Shown here: one piece after another, positions 1 through 8,279 of the stretch
How the letters are laid out: each line of letters begins with the position of its first letter
Position numbering within the stretch: position 1 is the stretch's first letter
Assembly: GCA_019120275.1 (NCBI GenBank)
Contig: DWVL01000068.1
Coordinates: forward strand, 1-41,430
Source of the DNA: Candidatus Mediterraneibacter excrementavium
Lineage (GTDB): Bacteria > Bacillota > Clostridia > Lachnospirales > Lachnospiraceae
Length of the DNA: 41,430 bases
Direction: 5' to 3'
Program-made: the position numbers and the translations under genes
The notes under the pieces: model-generated
Databases searched by the model: none
Told to the model about the DNA's origin: nothing
Seen by the model: only the letters and a program-made list of their open reading frames with translations

Positions 1-1119
1 TACAATGCTTCCAAGGCAAAAGTAGAAAATTACAAGGAACTGGGCCTGAATTCTGAGACCGCGGTGGTATTCAACATCACCAGCCGCGAGCAGGTTATCA
101 TCAATACCTGGTACGGCGGAGAGATGAAGAAAGGTATGTTCTCCATGATGAACTACTGTCTGCCGCTGAAGGGTGTCGCTTCCATGCACTGTTCTGCAAA
201 TACAGATATGAACGGCGAGAACACAGCTATCTTCTTCGGACTTTCCGGAACAGGTAAGACAACACTTTCCACAGATCCGAAGAGACTTCTCATCGGTGAT
301 GATGAGCACGGCTGGGATGACAACGGAGTATTCAACTTCGAGGGTGGATGCTACGCTAAGGTTATCGACCTTGACAAAGAGTCTGAGCCGGATATCTACA
401 ATGCGATCAAACGCAACGCTCTTCTTGAGAACGTTACACTTGATGAAAACGGAAAGATTGATTTCGCTGATAAGAGCGTGACAGAGAATACACGTGTATC
501 CTACCCGATCGACCACATCGAGAAGATCGTTCGTCCGGTATCTGCAGCTCCGGCAGCGAAGAACGTGATCTTCCTGTCAGCTGATGCGTTCGGTGTACTT
601 CCGCCGGTATCCGTACTTACACCGGAGCAGACAGAGTACTACTTCCTGTCAGGCTTCACAGCAAAACTTGCAGGTACAGAGCGCGGCATCACAGAGCCGA
701 CACCGACATTCTCCGCATGTTTCGGACAGGCATTCCTTGAGCTTCATCCGACAAAATATGCTGAGGAGCTCGTTAAGAGAATGAAAGAGAGCGGAGCAAA
801 AGCATACCTCGTAAATACAGGATGGAACGGAACAGGAAAACGTATCTCCATCAAAGATACACGTGGTATCATCGATGCGATCTTAAGCGGAGCGATCCTT
901 GACGCACCGACAAAGACGATCCCGCACTTCAACTTTGAAGTTCCGACAGAGCTTCCGGGAGTTGATCCGGCGATCCTTGACCCGAGAGATACATATGCAG
1001 ACGCTTCCGAGTGGGAGGCTAAGGCAAACGACCTGGCTGCAAGATTCGTTAAGAACTTCAAGAAATACGAGAGCAACGAACTTGGAAAAGCACTCGTTGC
1101 AGCTGGTCCGCAGGCGTAA
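1..1119 (+). CDS. pckA: Phosphoenolpyruvate carboxykinase (ATP), 3' part
   Basis: Interconverts oxaloacetate + ATP and phosphoenolpyruvate + ADP + CO2; in fermentative Clostridia it can work in either direction at the PEP-oxaloacetate node. The reading frame is open from base 1, so the gene starts before the window. The 372 visible residues hold the family's nucleotide site: the P-loop [11 protein letters not shown] at visible residues 80-90, followed by the metal-binding segment LIGDDEHGW. The substrate-site stretch [11 protein letters not shown] lies near visible residue 35. ATP-type enzymes are usually about 530-540 residues, so roughly 160 N-terminal residues are missing. The gene ends with TAA and is followed by a large hairpin. 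Identity is secure; promoter and regulation are outside the window. Confidence 0.97.
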   Translation, partial: YNASKAKVENYKELGLNSETAVVFNITSREQVIINTWYGGEMKKGMFSMMNYCLPLKGVASMHCSANTDMNGENTAIFFGLSGTGKTTLSTDPKRLLIGDDEHGWDDNGVFNFEGGCYAKVIDLDKESEPDIYNAIKRNALLENVTLDENGKIDFADKSVTENTRVSYPIDHIEKIVRPVSAAPAAKNVIFLSADAFGVLPPVSVLTPEQTEYYFLSGFTAKLAGTERGITEPTPTFSACFGQAFLELHPTKYAEELVKRMKESGAKAYLVNTGWNGTGKRISIKDTRGIIDAILSGAILDAPTKTIPHFNFEVPTELPGVDPAILDPRDTYADASEWEAKANDLAARFVKNFKKYESNELGKALVAAGPQA

Positions 1120-1131
1120 GATACGGGCATA

Positions 1132-1248
1132 AGAGATAATAACAAGCCTGTGATACGGCTAAAAACAGTCAGGAAAAGGAAGAACTCGTTTTACTCAGAC
1201 AACTTCCTTTTCCTGACTGACGCCGCATCACAGGCTTGAATTATCTCT
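1132..1248. repeat. Large nested inverted repeat between pckA and sigK
   Basis: Two inverted repeats sit one inside the other. The outer arms are 1132-1159 and 1222-1248, nearly perfectly complementary apart from one unpaired base and a few mismatches. The inner arms, 1166-1182 and 1203-1219, are perfect over 17 bp around a 20-base loop. The whole can fold as one hairpin of about 117 nt on either strand. The inner stem makes a terminator for the minus strand; the role of the outer stem is unknown. Confidence 0.85.
1161..1219 (-). terminator. Rho-independent terminator of sigK
   Basis: Read on the minus strand, the perfect 17-bp inner stem (1203-1219 with 1166-1182) is followed at once by five T residues (complement of A at 1161-1165). 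This is a standard terminator about 55 bases after the sigK stop. On the plus strand the inner stem is followed by ACGCCG, not a T tract, so it is a less convincing terminator for pckA. Confidence 0.8.
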
Positions 1249-1275
1249 AATCCCCTTGCACAGTCGCCGTCCACA

Positions 1276-1920
1276 TTACATCCAGCCTGTTCCGAAAGGT
1301 GCATCAAAGTGCTCTCTCAGTTTTTCGACTGCGCTTTTTTCGATCCGTGAGACATAAGAGCGGGAAATTCCAAGCTGTCTGGCAATTTCCCGCTGGGTGT
1401 ATTCTTCCCCGTTATAAAGTCCATACCGCATTTTTAAAACGAGCTTTTCTCTTTGGGAAAGCTCGCTTTCGACTTTCTGATACAGCTTCTGTATGTTTTC
1501 CCTGAGCTGGATCCTTTCCGATATATCGATGTCGTCGGCTTCCATGATATCATAAAGTTTGATCTCATTTCCCTCGCGGTCGGTTCCGATCGGCTCGTAC
1601 AACGAGATTTCCCGGGCTGCTTTCTTCTTTGAACGGAGGTGCATAAGGATTTCATTTTCTATACAGCGCGAGGCATAAGCGGCCAGTCTGTTTCCTTTGC
1701 CGGGATTGAAAGTAGTCACGGCTTTGATCAGGCCGATCGTACCGATGGAGATCAGGTCTTCGGGATCTTCATCTATATTCTGATATTTCTTCATGACATG
1801 TGCGACAAGTCGCAGGTTCCGTTCGATCAGAATGTGTTTTGCTTCGAGGCAGCCCTCCGTGTATTTCTGAATGTAATACTTTTCTTCCGACGGAGTGAGG
1901 GGATTGGGGAATGATTTCAC
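1276..1920 (-). CDS. sigK: RNA polymerase sporulation sigma factor SigK
   Basis: Sigma-70 family factor that directs late mother-cell transcription (spore coat and cortex maturation). Region 2 spans about residues 31-100 (motifs LRLVAHVMKKY, DLISIGTIGLIKAV, AAYASRCIENEILMHLR). Region 4 has the helix-turn-helix TQREIARQLGISRSYVSRIE near the C-terminus. Motif wording fits SigK better than SigE. I chose the GTG at 1920-1918 because AGAGGTG lies 5 bases before it on the minus strand and the protein then begins VKSFPNPLTPSEEKYY, where the conserved domain starts. The frame continues to a TTG at 1989, but that has no good ribosome binding site. With the GTG start (214 residues) there is no B. subtilis-like pro-sequence and the gene is not interrupted by a skin element. 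Confidence 0.87.
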   Translation of the reverse strand: MKSFPNPLTPSEEKYYIQKYTEGCLEAKHILIERNLRLVAHVMKKYQNIDEDPEDLISIGTIGLIKAVTTFNPGKGNRLAAYASRCIENEILMHLRSKKKAAREISLYEPIGTDREGNEIKLYDIMEADDIDISERIQLRENIQKLYQKVESELSQREKLVLKMRYGLYNGEEYTQREIARQLGISRSYVSRIEKSAVEKLREHFDAPFGTGWM

Positions 1921-2016
1921 AGTGGCACCTCTGAGCGCGTTTGATTTTATTTTATGTGTGAAGAGAGTGGATTGTGCTTTTCCACACAAGGAAATCCGAT
2001 CCTGTTGTTTTCGCTA

Positions 2017-2045
2017 TTGACATAATGCCTTTCATGCTCTATGAT
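2017..2045 (+). promoter_or_regulatory. Sigma-A type promoter of comM
   Basis: TTGACA at 2017-2022, 17-bp spacer, TATGAT at 2040-2045. The -35 is a perfect consensus match. Transcription would start near 2052, giving an unusually long leader of about 135 nt before comM. Confidence 0.75.
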
Positions 2046-2186
2046 GTTCATACATTCCCGAAAGATTCTTCTTTCGGCAATCTTTCTGCAGCAGCGTTTA
2101 TGCTGTGTGCGGAGTCTGGCCGATCGGCCGGAGTTTCAGTTATTTGTTTGTGGTGTTTTTGGATATCTTGAATGGAAAGGAGTGTA
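2046..2186 (+). promoter_or_regulatory. comM 5' leader with two inverted repeats
   Basis: The leader holds a perfect 8-bp hairpin with a TTCT loop (2058-2065 with 2070-2077, CCGAAAGA/TCTTTCGG) and a 12-bp palindrome GGCCGATCGGCC at 2118-2129. A T-rich stretch follows before the ribosome binding site AAAGGAG at 2176-2182. I recognise no known riboswitch. Confidence 0.45.
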
Positions 2187-3746
2187 ATGAGTTTCAGTAC
2201 AATTTTATCAGCGGCTGTGGACGGACTGCAGGCGGAGCTGATCCGTGTGGAGGCGGACGTGTCAAATGGACTGCCGGTTTTTCATATGGTCGGATATCTT
2301 TCTTCGGAAGTTAGAGAAGCAGGAGAAAGGGTTCGCACGGCGATCCGCAATTCGGGATATGAATATCCTCCGAAACGTACGGTGATCAATCTGTCTCCGG
2401 CTGCACTGAGGAAGCGCGGTTCGTCTTTTGATCTGCCTATTGCAGCGGCGATCCTTTCTGCGCTGGGAAAGATCCCTCCGGGGACGTCGGAGGACTGTCT
2501 GATCATCGGCGAACTCAGCCTGAACGGAAGAGTGGGAAAAGTGCCGGGGATCCTGCCAATGGTGATGGAGGCAGCGGCCCATGGGATCAGGAGGTGTGTG
2601 GTGCCGGCCGAAAATGCATCGGAAGGCGCGCTCGTCAAGGATGTGGAGATCATCGGAGTAAACAGCCTGAAAGAAGCGGCAGATTATCTGCTTGGTGAAA
2701 GGTGCAAAGAAGTGAAAAGACAAAGTGCAAACCGGAAAAGCATCGGTGAGACACCCGGAAGCATTTTGGATGGAAGTGGAAATATTCCGGATTTTTCACA
2801 GCTTCAGGGTCAGGAAAATGTCAGACGGGCAGCTGAGATAGCGGTTGCAGGGGGGCATAATATGCTGATGATCGGACCGCCGGGCAGCGGGAAATCCATG
2901 ACGGCACGGTGTATAGCCGGGATCCTGCCGCCTATGAGCGAAGAGGAAAGTCTTGAGGTTACCAGGATATACAGCGTGCTGGGGATGGTGGATGAGAACG
3001 AACCGCTGATCCGGCACCGGCCATTCCGTGAAGTGCATCATACCGCAACGCGGGCTGCGCTGATCGGCGGAGGCGCGGTTCCCCGTCCGGGAGAGATCAG
3101 CCTGGCACATAAGGGTGTTCTCTTTCTGGATGAACTGCCGGAGTTTAACAGAAGCGTACTGGAAGTGCTGCGGCAGCCGCTGGAGAACAGGGAGATCCAG
3201 ATATCCAGAACGTACGGGACATACCGGTTCCCTGCAGAATTTATGCTGATAGCCGCGATGAATCCATGCCCCTGCGGTAATTTCCCGGATATGTCAAAAT
3301 GCAGATGTACACCGGCCCAGATCCAGATGTATCTGGGGAAGATCAGCCGGCCTTTTCTCGACAGGATCGATCTTTGTGTGGAAGCGCCCAGGATCGGATT
3401 CCGCAGCCTTGCGGATCCTGCGGTCCGGGAATGCTCGGCGGATATCAGAAAACGGGTTATCCGTGTGCGTGAACTTCAGGAGGAACGGTATGAAGGACAG
3501 AAAATAAAATGTAATGCCGCTCTGCGGGCGGAAGATCTGAGCAGGTACTGTGAATTGGGGAAACAGGAGAAACTGTTGATGGAACGTGCCTTTTCGCTCA
3601 TGGAACTTACCGCAAGGGGGTATCACCGGATACTGAAGACGGCGAGAACGATCGCTGATCTGGACGGAGAGGAGTGGATTCGCGAGACTCACCTGCGGGA
3701 AGCGTTGAGTTTGAGGATGATAGACGGGAAGTATTGGAGGAGGTAA
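2187..3746 (+). CDS. comM: YifB/ComM family Mg chelatase-like AAA+ ATPase
   Basis: Members of this family (ComM in naturally competent bacteria) are hexameric helicases that promote branch migration during recombination of taken-up DNA. The 519-residue length is typical. An N-terminal Lon-like fold domain (MSFSTILSAAVDGLQAEL, then LRKRGSSFDLPIA) precedes an AAA+ core with Walker A GPPGSGKS at 230-237 and Walker B FLDELPEF (Asp 315, Glu 316). A Mg chelatase C-terminal region (LTARGYHRILKTARTIADL) closes it. The start at 2187 is preceded by AAAGGAG with 4 bases spacing; an in-frame ATG at 2172 has no ribosome binding site. The downstream dprA starts 5 bases after this stop, so the two are co-translated, and both act in transformation or recombination. 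Confidence 0.93.
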   Translation: MSFSTILSAAVDGLQAELIRVEADVSNGLPVFHMVGYLSSEVREAGERVRTAIRNSGYEYPPKRTVINLSPAALRKRGSSFDLPIAAAILSALGKIPPGTSEDCLIIGELSLNGRVGKVPGILPMVMEAAAHGIRRCVVPAENASEGALVKDVEIIGVNSLKEAADYLLGERCKEVKRQSANRKSIGETPGSILDGSGNIPDFSQLQGQENVRRAAEIAVAGGHNMLMIGPPGSGKSMTARCIAGILPPMSEEESLEVTRIYSVLGMVDENEPLIRHRPFREVHHTATRAALIGGGAVPRPGEISLAHKGVLFLDELPEFNRSVLEVLRQPLENREIQISRTYGTYRFPAEFMLIAAMNPCPCGNFPDMSKCRCTPAQIQMYLGKISRPFLDRIDLCVEAPRIGFRSLADPAVRECSADIRKRVIRVRELQEERYEGQKIKCNAALRAEDLSRYCELGKQEKLLMERAFSLMELTARGYHRILKTARTIADLDGEEWIRETHLREALSLRMIDGKYWRR

Positions 3747-3751
3747 GTGAT

Positions 3752-4846
3752 TTGATATATGAATTTTGGTATGCCGGATTACAGGGCGTTGCGGCGCAGA
3801 AGAAAATATGTCTGAGAGAGTGCATGAAAACAGCTGAAGCGATCTATTATATGGAAGAAACACAATTACGGCAGTTTGAGTTCTTGAATGAACGGGAGCG
3901 AAATAGAATTATTCAGGCACAGAAGATCCGGGATTTCGGATCGCAGTATCAGAAAATGACGGAGAGAGGGATCCGATTTATTCCGTACTTTTCTGAAGAA
4001 TATCCGCACCGCCTCAGAGAAATCCAGGATCCCCCTTATGCATTGTATATAAAAGGCAGCCTTCCTGATCCGCAGTCCAGGAAGGCGGCGGTGATCGGGG
4101 CAAGACGGTGTACGCCATACGGGGAGAAATATGGTGTTGATTTTGCAAGGGCGCTTGCGGAATGCGGGGTGGAGATCATCAGCGGAATGGCCAGAGGGAT
4201 TGACGGGATGGGGCATCGCGGAGCTCTTCTTGCGGGAGGAAAGACTTATGCAGTGCTGGGATGCGGTGTGGATGTATGTTATCCAAGGGAGCATATCGGC
4301 CTGTATTCGGATATTCTTGAGCAGGGCGGAGGCATCATTTCAGAACTGCCGCCGGGATCGGCGCCGCTGGCACGGAACTTTCCGGCCAGGAACAGGATCA
4401 TCAGCGGTATGTCCGATGCTGTGCTTGTGATGGAAGCGGGGAAGAAAAGCGGCTCTCTGATTACAGTGGATATGGCTCTGGAACAGGGACGGGATGTATA
4501 TGCTCTTCCGGGGCCGGTCAACAGTGCGCTGAGCGACGGATGCAACCGGCTGATCCGTCAGGGAGCGGGCATCCTGCTGTCTCCGGAGGAGCTTCTGGAG
4601 GAATGGGGACTGAAAGAACCGGGCGGCCGGGCGACGGGTAAAATGAAAATCAAAAATGAAAAAACGCTTGAAAGTGACGAAAAATTGGTGTATAGTTGTC
4701 TCGGTTTGTATCCAAAGAGCGCAGACCAGCTCGCATCGGAGACCGGACTTGGCATCAGGAAAGTCCTGGATCTGCTGATATCGCTGGAACTGCAGGGATA
4801 CGCAGAAGAGATATCGAAGAATTATTATGTAATATCCCGCTGCTGA
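3752..4846 (+). CDS. dprA: DNA-processing protein DprA
   Basis: DprA binds incoming single-stranded DNA and loads RecA during transformation; it is also widely conserved in species not known to be competent. The Rossmann-like core is clear: IGARRCTPYG at about 115-124, SGMARGIDGMGHRGAL from 144, FPARNRIISG from 210, and KSGSLITVDMALEQGRDVYALPG. A short winged-helix-like domain (KSADQLASETGLGIRKVLDLL) ends the protein. I place the start at TTG 3752 because GGAGGAGG (3736-3743) lies 8 bases upstream and the protein then begins IYEFWYAGL. In-frame codons before it run through the end of comM. Length 364 residues is normal. It sits between comM and topA, the common order in Firmicutes. Confidence 0.93.
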   Translation: MIYEFWYAGLQGVAAQKKICLRECMKTAEAIYYMEETQLRQFEFLNERERNRIIQAQKIRDFGSQYQKMTERGIRFIPYFSEEYPHRLREIQDPPYALYIKGSLPDPQSRKAAVIGARRCTPYGEKYGVDFARALAECGVEIISGMARGIDGMGHRGALLAGGKTYAVLGCGVDVCYPREHIGLYSDILEQGGGIISELPPGSAPLARNFPARNRIISGMSDAVLVMEAGKKSGSLITVDMALEQGRDVYALPGPVNSALSDGCNRLIRQGAGILLSPEELLEEWGLKEPGGRATGKMKIKNEKTLESDEKLVYSCLGLYPKSADQLASETGLGIRKVLDLLISLELQGYAEEISKNYYVISRC

Positions 4847-4879
4847 AAGTCACAGGGAGGATATGGAGGAAATTGATTT

Positions 4880-6958
4880 ATGGCACATTATCTTGTTATC
4901 GTGGAGTCTCCGGCTAAGGTGAAGACGATCAAAAAGTTTCTGGGAAGCAATTATACGGTGGCTGCATCCCAGGGACACGTCCGCGATCTTCCGAAGAGCT
5001 CTCTCGGAATAGATATTGAGCATGACTACGAGCCAAAATACATTACGATCAGAGGGAAAGGAGATATCCTCGCAAGTCTCCGGAAAGAGGTAAAGAAGTC
5101 GGATAAAGTATATCTGGCGACCGACCCTGACCGCGAAGGTGAGGCGATCTCCTGGCACCTGGCGGCAGCGCTCAAACTTGATCCGAAGAAAATGCGCCGG
5201 ATCACATTTAATGAGATTACGAAAAATGCGGTAAAGGCTTCCCTGAAAGCACCCAGAGATATCGATATGAATCTGGTTAATGCGCAGCAGGCGCGGCGCG
5301 TCCTTGACCGTATGGTGGGATACAGGATCAGTCCGCTCCTCTGGGCAAAGGTGAAGAGAGGATTAAGCGCCGGTCGTGTGCAGTCTGTGGCGCTCAGACT
5401 CGTAGCGGACCGCGAGGAGGAGATCGACGCATTTATTCCGGAAGAATACTGGACGCTGGATGCGGTGCTGAAGATCAAAGGCGAGAAGCGCCCGCTGGTG
5501 GCGAGGTTCTACGGGACGGATAAGAAAAAAATGACGATCCGTTCAGAGCAGGAACTAAATGAGATCCTGAAGAAGATCGAAGGTTCAGAATTCAAGATTA
5601 CAGATATCAGGACATCCGAGCGTCTCAGAAAAGCCCCGCTTCCTTTTACTACAAGTACGCTTCAGCAGGAAGCGGCAAAAGCGCTGAATTTCGGTACGCA
5701 GAAGACAATGCGGATCGCACAGCAGCTTTATGAAGGAATTGATATTAAAGGAAACGGCACGGTCGGTGTTATCACTTATCTGCGTACGGATTCAACCAGG
5801 ATCGCAGATGAAGCCGATGCAGCGGCAAGAGATTATATTTCCGGTACGTATGGCAAAGAATACGCAGCGCCCGGGCAGTCCGCTTCGAACGGAAGCAGGA
5901 AGATCCAGGATGCGCATGAGGCGATCCGGCCGACGGATATTGCAAGAACACCGGCGTCTCTGAAAGATTCTCTCACGAGAGATCAGTTCCGCCTGTACCA
6001 GCTGATCTGGAAGCGTTTTGCCGCCAGCCGGATGACTGCGGCGAGATACGAGGCGACTTCTGTGAAGATCGGAGCGGGAGAATACTGCTTTACGGTATCC
6101 GCGTCCAAGCTCCTGTTCGATGGATTCCGTTCTGTCTACACAGAGGCGGACGAGGAGAAGGAAGAGAGCAATGTGCTTGTGGGCGGTCTGAGCATGGATT
6201 CGGAGCTTGCGAAAGAGGAACTGGAGCCGAAGCAGCACTTCACACAGCCGCCGGCACACTATACGGAGGCCAGCCTGGTCAAAGCGCTGGAGGAACTGGG
6301 GATCGGACGCCCGAGTACCTATGCGCCGACGATCTCGATCATCCTGGGACGCCGCTATGTGACAAAAGAGGCGAAGAATCTGTATATTACCGAAGTCGGA
6401 GAAGTTGTAAACAATATCATGAAGCAGTCGTTCCCCAGCATTGTGGACGTCAACTTTACTGCTAATATGGAAGGCCTCCTTGACATGGTTGAGGAGGGAA
6501 AGGTTGAATGGAAAGAAGTGATCCGGAACTTCTATCCGGATCTCGACGAAGCGGTTCAGAAAGCCGAGAAAGAGCTGGAAACCGTGAAGATCGAGGATGA
6601 GGTTACCGATGTAGTCTGCGAGGAATGCGGCAGGAATATGGTCATTAAATACGGACCGCACGGGAAATTCCTGGCCTGCCCCGGTTTTCCGGAGTGCCGC
6701 AACACGAAGCCGTATCTGGAGAAGATCGGCGTGCCCTGCCCACTCTGCGGCAAGGATGTAGTGATCCGCAAGACGAAAAAGGGAAGAAAATATTACGGAT
6801 GTGAGAATAATCCGGAATGTGAATTTATGTCCTGGCAGAAGCCGTCAAAAGAAAAATGTCCGGAATGCGGCGGGTATATGGTAGAAAAGGGCAGCAAGCT
6901 TGTATGTGCAGATGAAAAGTGCGGTTATGTAATTGCCCGGAACAGTAAAAAGGATTAA
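4880..6958 (+). CDS. topA: DNA topoisomerase I (type IA)
   Basis: Relaxes negatively supercoiled DNA by single-strand passage. The TOPRIM domain has Glu 9 (IVESPAKVKTI) and the acidic motif ATDPDREGEA at 80-89. The catalytic tyrosine is Tyr 300 in GVITYLRTDSTR. The C-terminus carries three four-cysteine zinc ribbons starting with CEECG, CPLCG and CPECG, within roughly the last 120 residues. Length 692 is normal. GGAGGA at 4865-4870 lies 9 bases before the ATG. It follows dprA by 33 bases without a terminator, so comM-dprA-topA is probably one operon; codY downstream has its own promoter. Confidence 0.98.
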   Translation: MAHYLVIVESPAKVKTIKKFLGSNYTVAASQGHVRDLPKSSLGIDIEHDYEPKYITIRGKGDILASLRKEVKKSDKVYLATDPDREGEAISWHLAAALKLDPKKMRRITFNEITKNAVKASLKAPRDIDMNLVNAQQARRVLDRMVGYRISPLLWAKVKRGLSAGRVQSVALRLVADREEEIDAFIPEEYWTLDAVLKIKGEKRPLVARFYGTDKKKMTIRSEQELNEILKKIEGSEFKITDIRTSERLRKAPLPFTTSTLQQEAAKALNFGTQKTMRIAQQLYEGIDIKGNGTVGVITYLRTDSTRIADEADAAARDYISGTYGKEYAAPGQSASNGSRKIQDAHEAIRPTDIARTPASLKDSLTRDQFRLYQLIWKRFAASRMTAARYEATSVKIGAGEYCFTVSASKLLFDGFRSVYTEADEEKEESNVLVGGLSMDSELAKEELEPKQHFTQPPAHYTEASLVKALEELGIGRPSTYAPTISIILGRRYVTKEAKNLYITEVGEVVNNIMKQSFPSIVDVNFTANMEGLLDMVEEGKVEWKEVIRNFYPDLDEAVQKAEKELETVKIEDEVTDVVCEECGRNMVIKYGPHGKFLACPGFPECRNTKPYLEKIGVPCPLCGKDVVIRKTKKGRKYYGCENNPECEFMSWQKPSKEKCPECGGYMVEKGSKLVCADEKCGYVIARNSKKD

Positions 6959-6973
6959 AAAACGTGAATTGTA

Positions 6974-7002
6974 TTGCTATTCAGAAAATTGTATGGTAAT
7001 AT
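6974..7002 (+). promoter_or_regulatory. Sigma-A type promoter of codY
   Basis: TTGCTA at 6974-6979, 17-bp spacer, TAATAT at 6997-7002, about 70 bases before the codY start. A CodY-box-like sequence lies in the spacer and overlaps the end of the -35. Confidence 0.7.
6976..6990 (+). promoter_or_regulatory. Candidate CodY box in the codY promoter
   Basis: GCTATTCAGAAAATT matches the published CodY box consensus AATTTTCWGAAAATT at 12 of 15 positions, with the half TTCAGAAAATT intact. It sits between the -35 and -10 elements, where a bound repressor would block RNA polymerase. Autorepression is inferred. Confidence 0.6.
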
Positions 7003-7072
7003 AGTTTCATCTACTGAATTATACGGATTTGTATACACAATTCTGGCGTTCCAAAGATATACGGAGGATGAA

Positions 7073-7852
7073 ATGAGCGTACAGTTATTAGACAAAACAA
7101 GAAAAATTAATAAATTGCTGCATAATAATAATTCGAGCAAGGTTGTATTCAATGATATCTGTGCAGTTCTGACGGAAATCCTTGATTCCAACGTGCTTGT
7201 TGTCAGCAGGAAAGGAAAAATCCTCGGAGTCAGCAAATGCCCTCAGGTCAGGGAAATCCATGAACTCATTACGGAAGCGGTCGGTTCACATATCGATCCG
7301 ATGCTTAATGAACGTCTTCTGAGCATTCTGTCCACAAAGGAAAATGTCAATCTCGAGACGCTTGGATTTTCGGCGGATGCCGTTGGAGGGTGCGAAGCGA
7401 TCATCACACCGATCGACATCGCGGGTGAGAGACTTGGTACGCTGTTTATCTATAAGCAGGATGCGACATATTCGATCGATGATATTATCCTCAGCGAATA
7501 CGGAACTGCGGTAGTGGGACTGGAAATGCTCCGTTCTGTGAATGAAGAAAGCGCGGAGGAGACGCGTAAGGAGCATATCGTTCAGTCGGCGATCAGTACG
7601 CTGTCATTTTCAGAGCTGGAGGCGATCATCCATATATTTGATGAACTTGGCGGCACGGAGGGAATCCTCGTGGCCAGCAAGGTTGCCGACAGAGTCGGCA
7701 TTACCCGTTCGGTGATCGTCAACGCGCTCCGCAAATTCGAGAGCGCCGGTGTGATCGAGTCCCGTTCTTCCGGTATGAAAGGAACTTATATCAAAGTTCT
7801 GAATGACTATGTATTTACCGAGCTTGAAAAGATCAGAAAAGAGCGGATGTGA
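7073..7852 (+). CDS. codY: GTP- and branched-chain amino acid-sensing regulator CodY
   Basis: Global repressor of stationary-phase and nutrient-scavenging genes in Firmicutes; it senses isoleucine/leucine/valine through a GAF domain and usually GTP. The protein begins MSVQLLDKTRKINKLL, the classical CodY N-terminus. The GAF domain covers about residues 1-155, and a winged helix-turn-helix lies in the C-terminal 60 residues (VASKVADRVGITRSVIVNALRK). The ATG at 7073 has GGAGG at 7063-7067 with 5 bases spacing; an upstream in-frame ATG at 6974 lies in the promoter and is rejected. Length 259 matches the family. It is followed closely by a small unknown gene in the same transcript. Confidence 0.97.
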   Translation: MSVQLLDKTRKINKLLHNNNSSKVVFNDICAVLTEILDSNVLVVSRKGKILGVSKCPQVREIHELITEAVGSHIDPMLNERLLSILSTKENVNLETLGFSADAVGGCEAIITPIDIAGERLGTLFIYKQDATYSIDDIILSEYGTAVVGLEMLRSVNEESAEETRKEHIVQSAISTLSFSELEAIIHIFDELGGTEGILVASKVADRVGITRSVIVNALRKFESAGVIESRSSGMKGTYIKVLNDYVFTELEKIRKERM

Positions 7853-7869
7853 CCGGGGAGGTTTTAGAT

Positions 7870-8196
7870 ATGTATGAAGGCAATCCTGTGGATCTCCGGA
7901 TGGAGAAAATGCTTTCCGCGGACGGTATATTTGATGAGGCTGCAAGACAGTGCGTTGTAAAGAAATACGATCCCGAGGAAGATTACATTTATCTTGAACT
8001 GAAAGAAGATAAGCTGGAAATGATTTCGCTCGATGCAAAATACAGATGTTATATATCCACCCGGACAGAGCTTCTGTACTGTACCGGCGTGGTAAAAGAG
8101 AGATACCGTCAGGAAGACAGAAATCTTCTCAGATTTAAGATCGAAAACGGATTTTATAATGTATACGAAGGAAGAAAGATGACGAAGCGTGCGTAA
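7870..8196 (+). CDS. Small protein of unknown function after codY
   Basis: I do not recognise this 108-residue protein with confidence. The ATG at 7870 has GGGGAGG 8 bases upstream; an earlier ATG at 7849 overlaps the codY stop and has no such site. It has no signal peptide or membrane segment. An N-terminal alpha-helical part (about 1-30) is followed by alternating beta-like segments (DYIYLELK, LEMISLDAKYRCYIS, ELLYCTGVVKERY, LLRFKIENGFYNVY). That resembles the split barrel found at the N-terminus of YcgR/PilZ proteins, but there is no PilZ domain (no RxxxR or DxSxxG), so c-di-GMP binding is not expected. Its stop codon sits inside the loop of the transcript's terminator. It shares its promoter with codY. 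Confidence 0.8.
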   Translation: MYEGNPVDLRMEKMLSADGIFDEAARQCVVKKYDPEEDYIYLELKEDKLEMISLDAKYRCYISTRTELLYCTGVVKERYRQEDRNLLRFKIENGFYNVYEGRKMTKRA

Positions 8197-8216
8197 ACCG
8201 TGCGCTTCTCTTTTTT
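8184..8216 (+). terminator. Terminator of the codY transcript
   Basis: A 9-bp stem with two G-U pairs (8184-8192 with 8200-8208), a 7-base loop and the tract TCTTTTTT. The left arm is coding sequence of the small gene and its stop codon falls in the loop. Confidence 0.8.
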
Positions 8217-8237
8217 ATAAAAACCTTGTAAACTGTG

Positions 8238-8266
8238 TTGACAAATGGAAATCAGAGTGCTATTTT
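8238..8266 (+). promoter_or_regulatory. Sigma-A type promoter of groES-groEL
   Basis: TTGACA at 8238-8243, 17-bp spacer, TATTTT at 8261-8266. The CIRCE operator begins 13 bases after the -10, at the expected start of transcription. Confidence 0.85.
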
Positions 8267-8279
8267 ATATTCATGAGGT

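Noticed and set aside
1949-1956. SigE/SigK-like -10 (CATAAAAT) before sigK on the minus strand
   Set aside because: No matching -35 at the right distance, so it could be chance in an A+T-rich leader.
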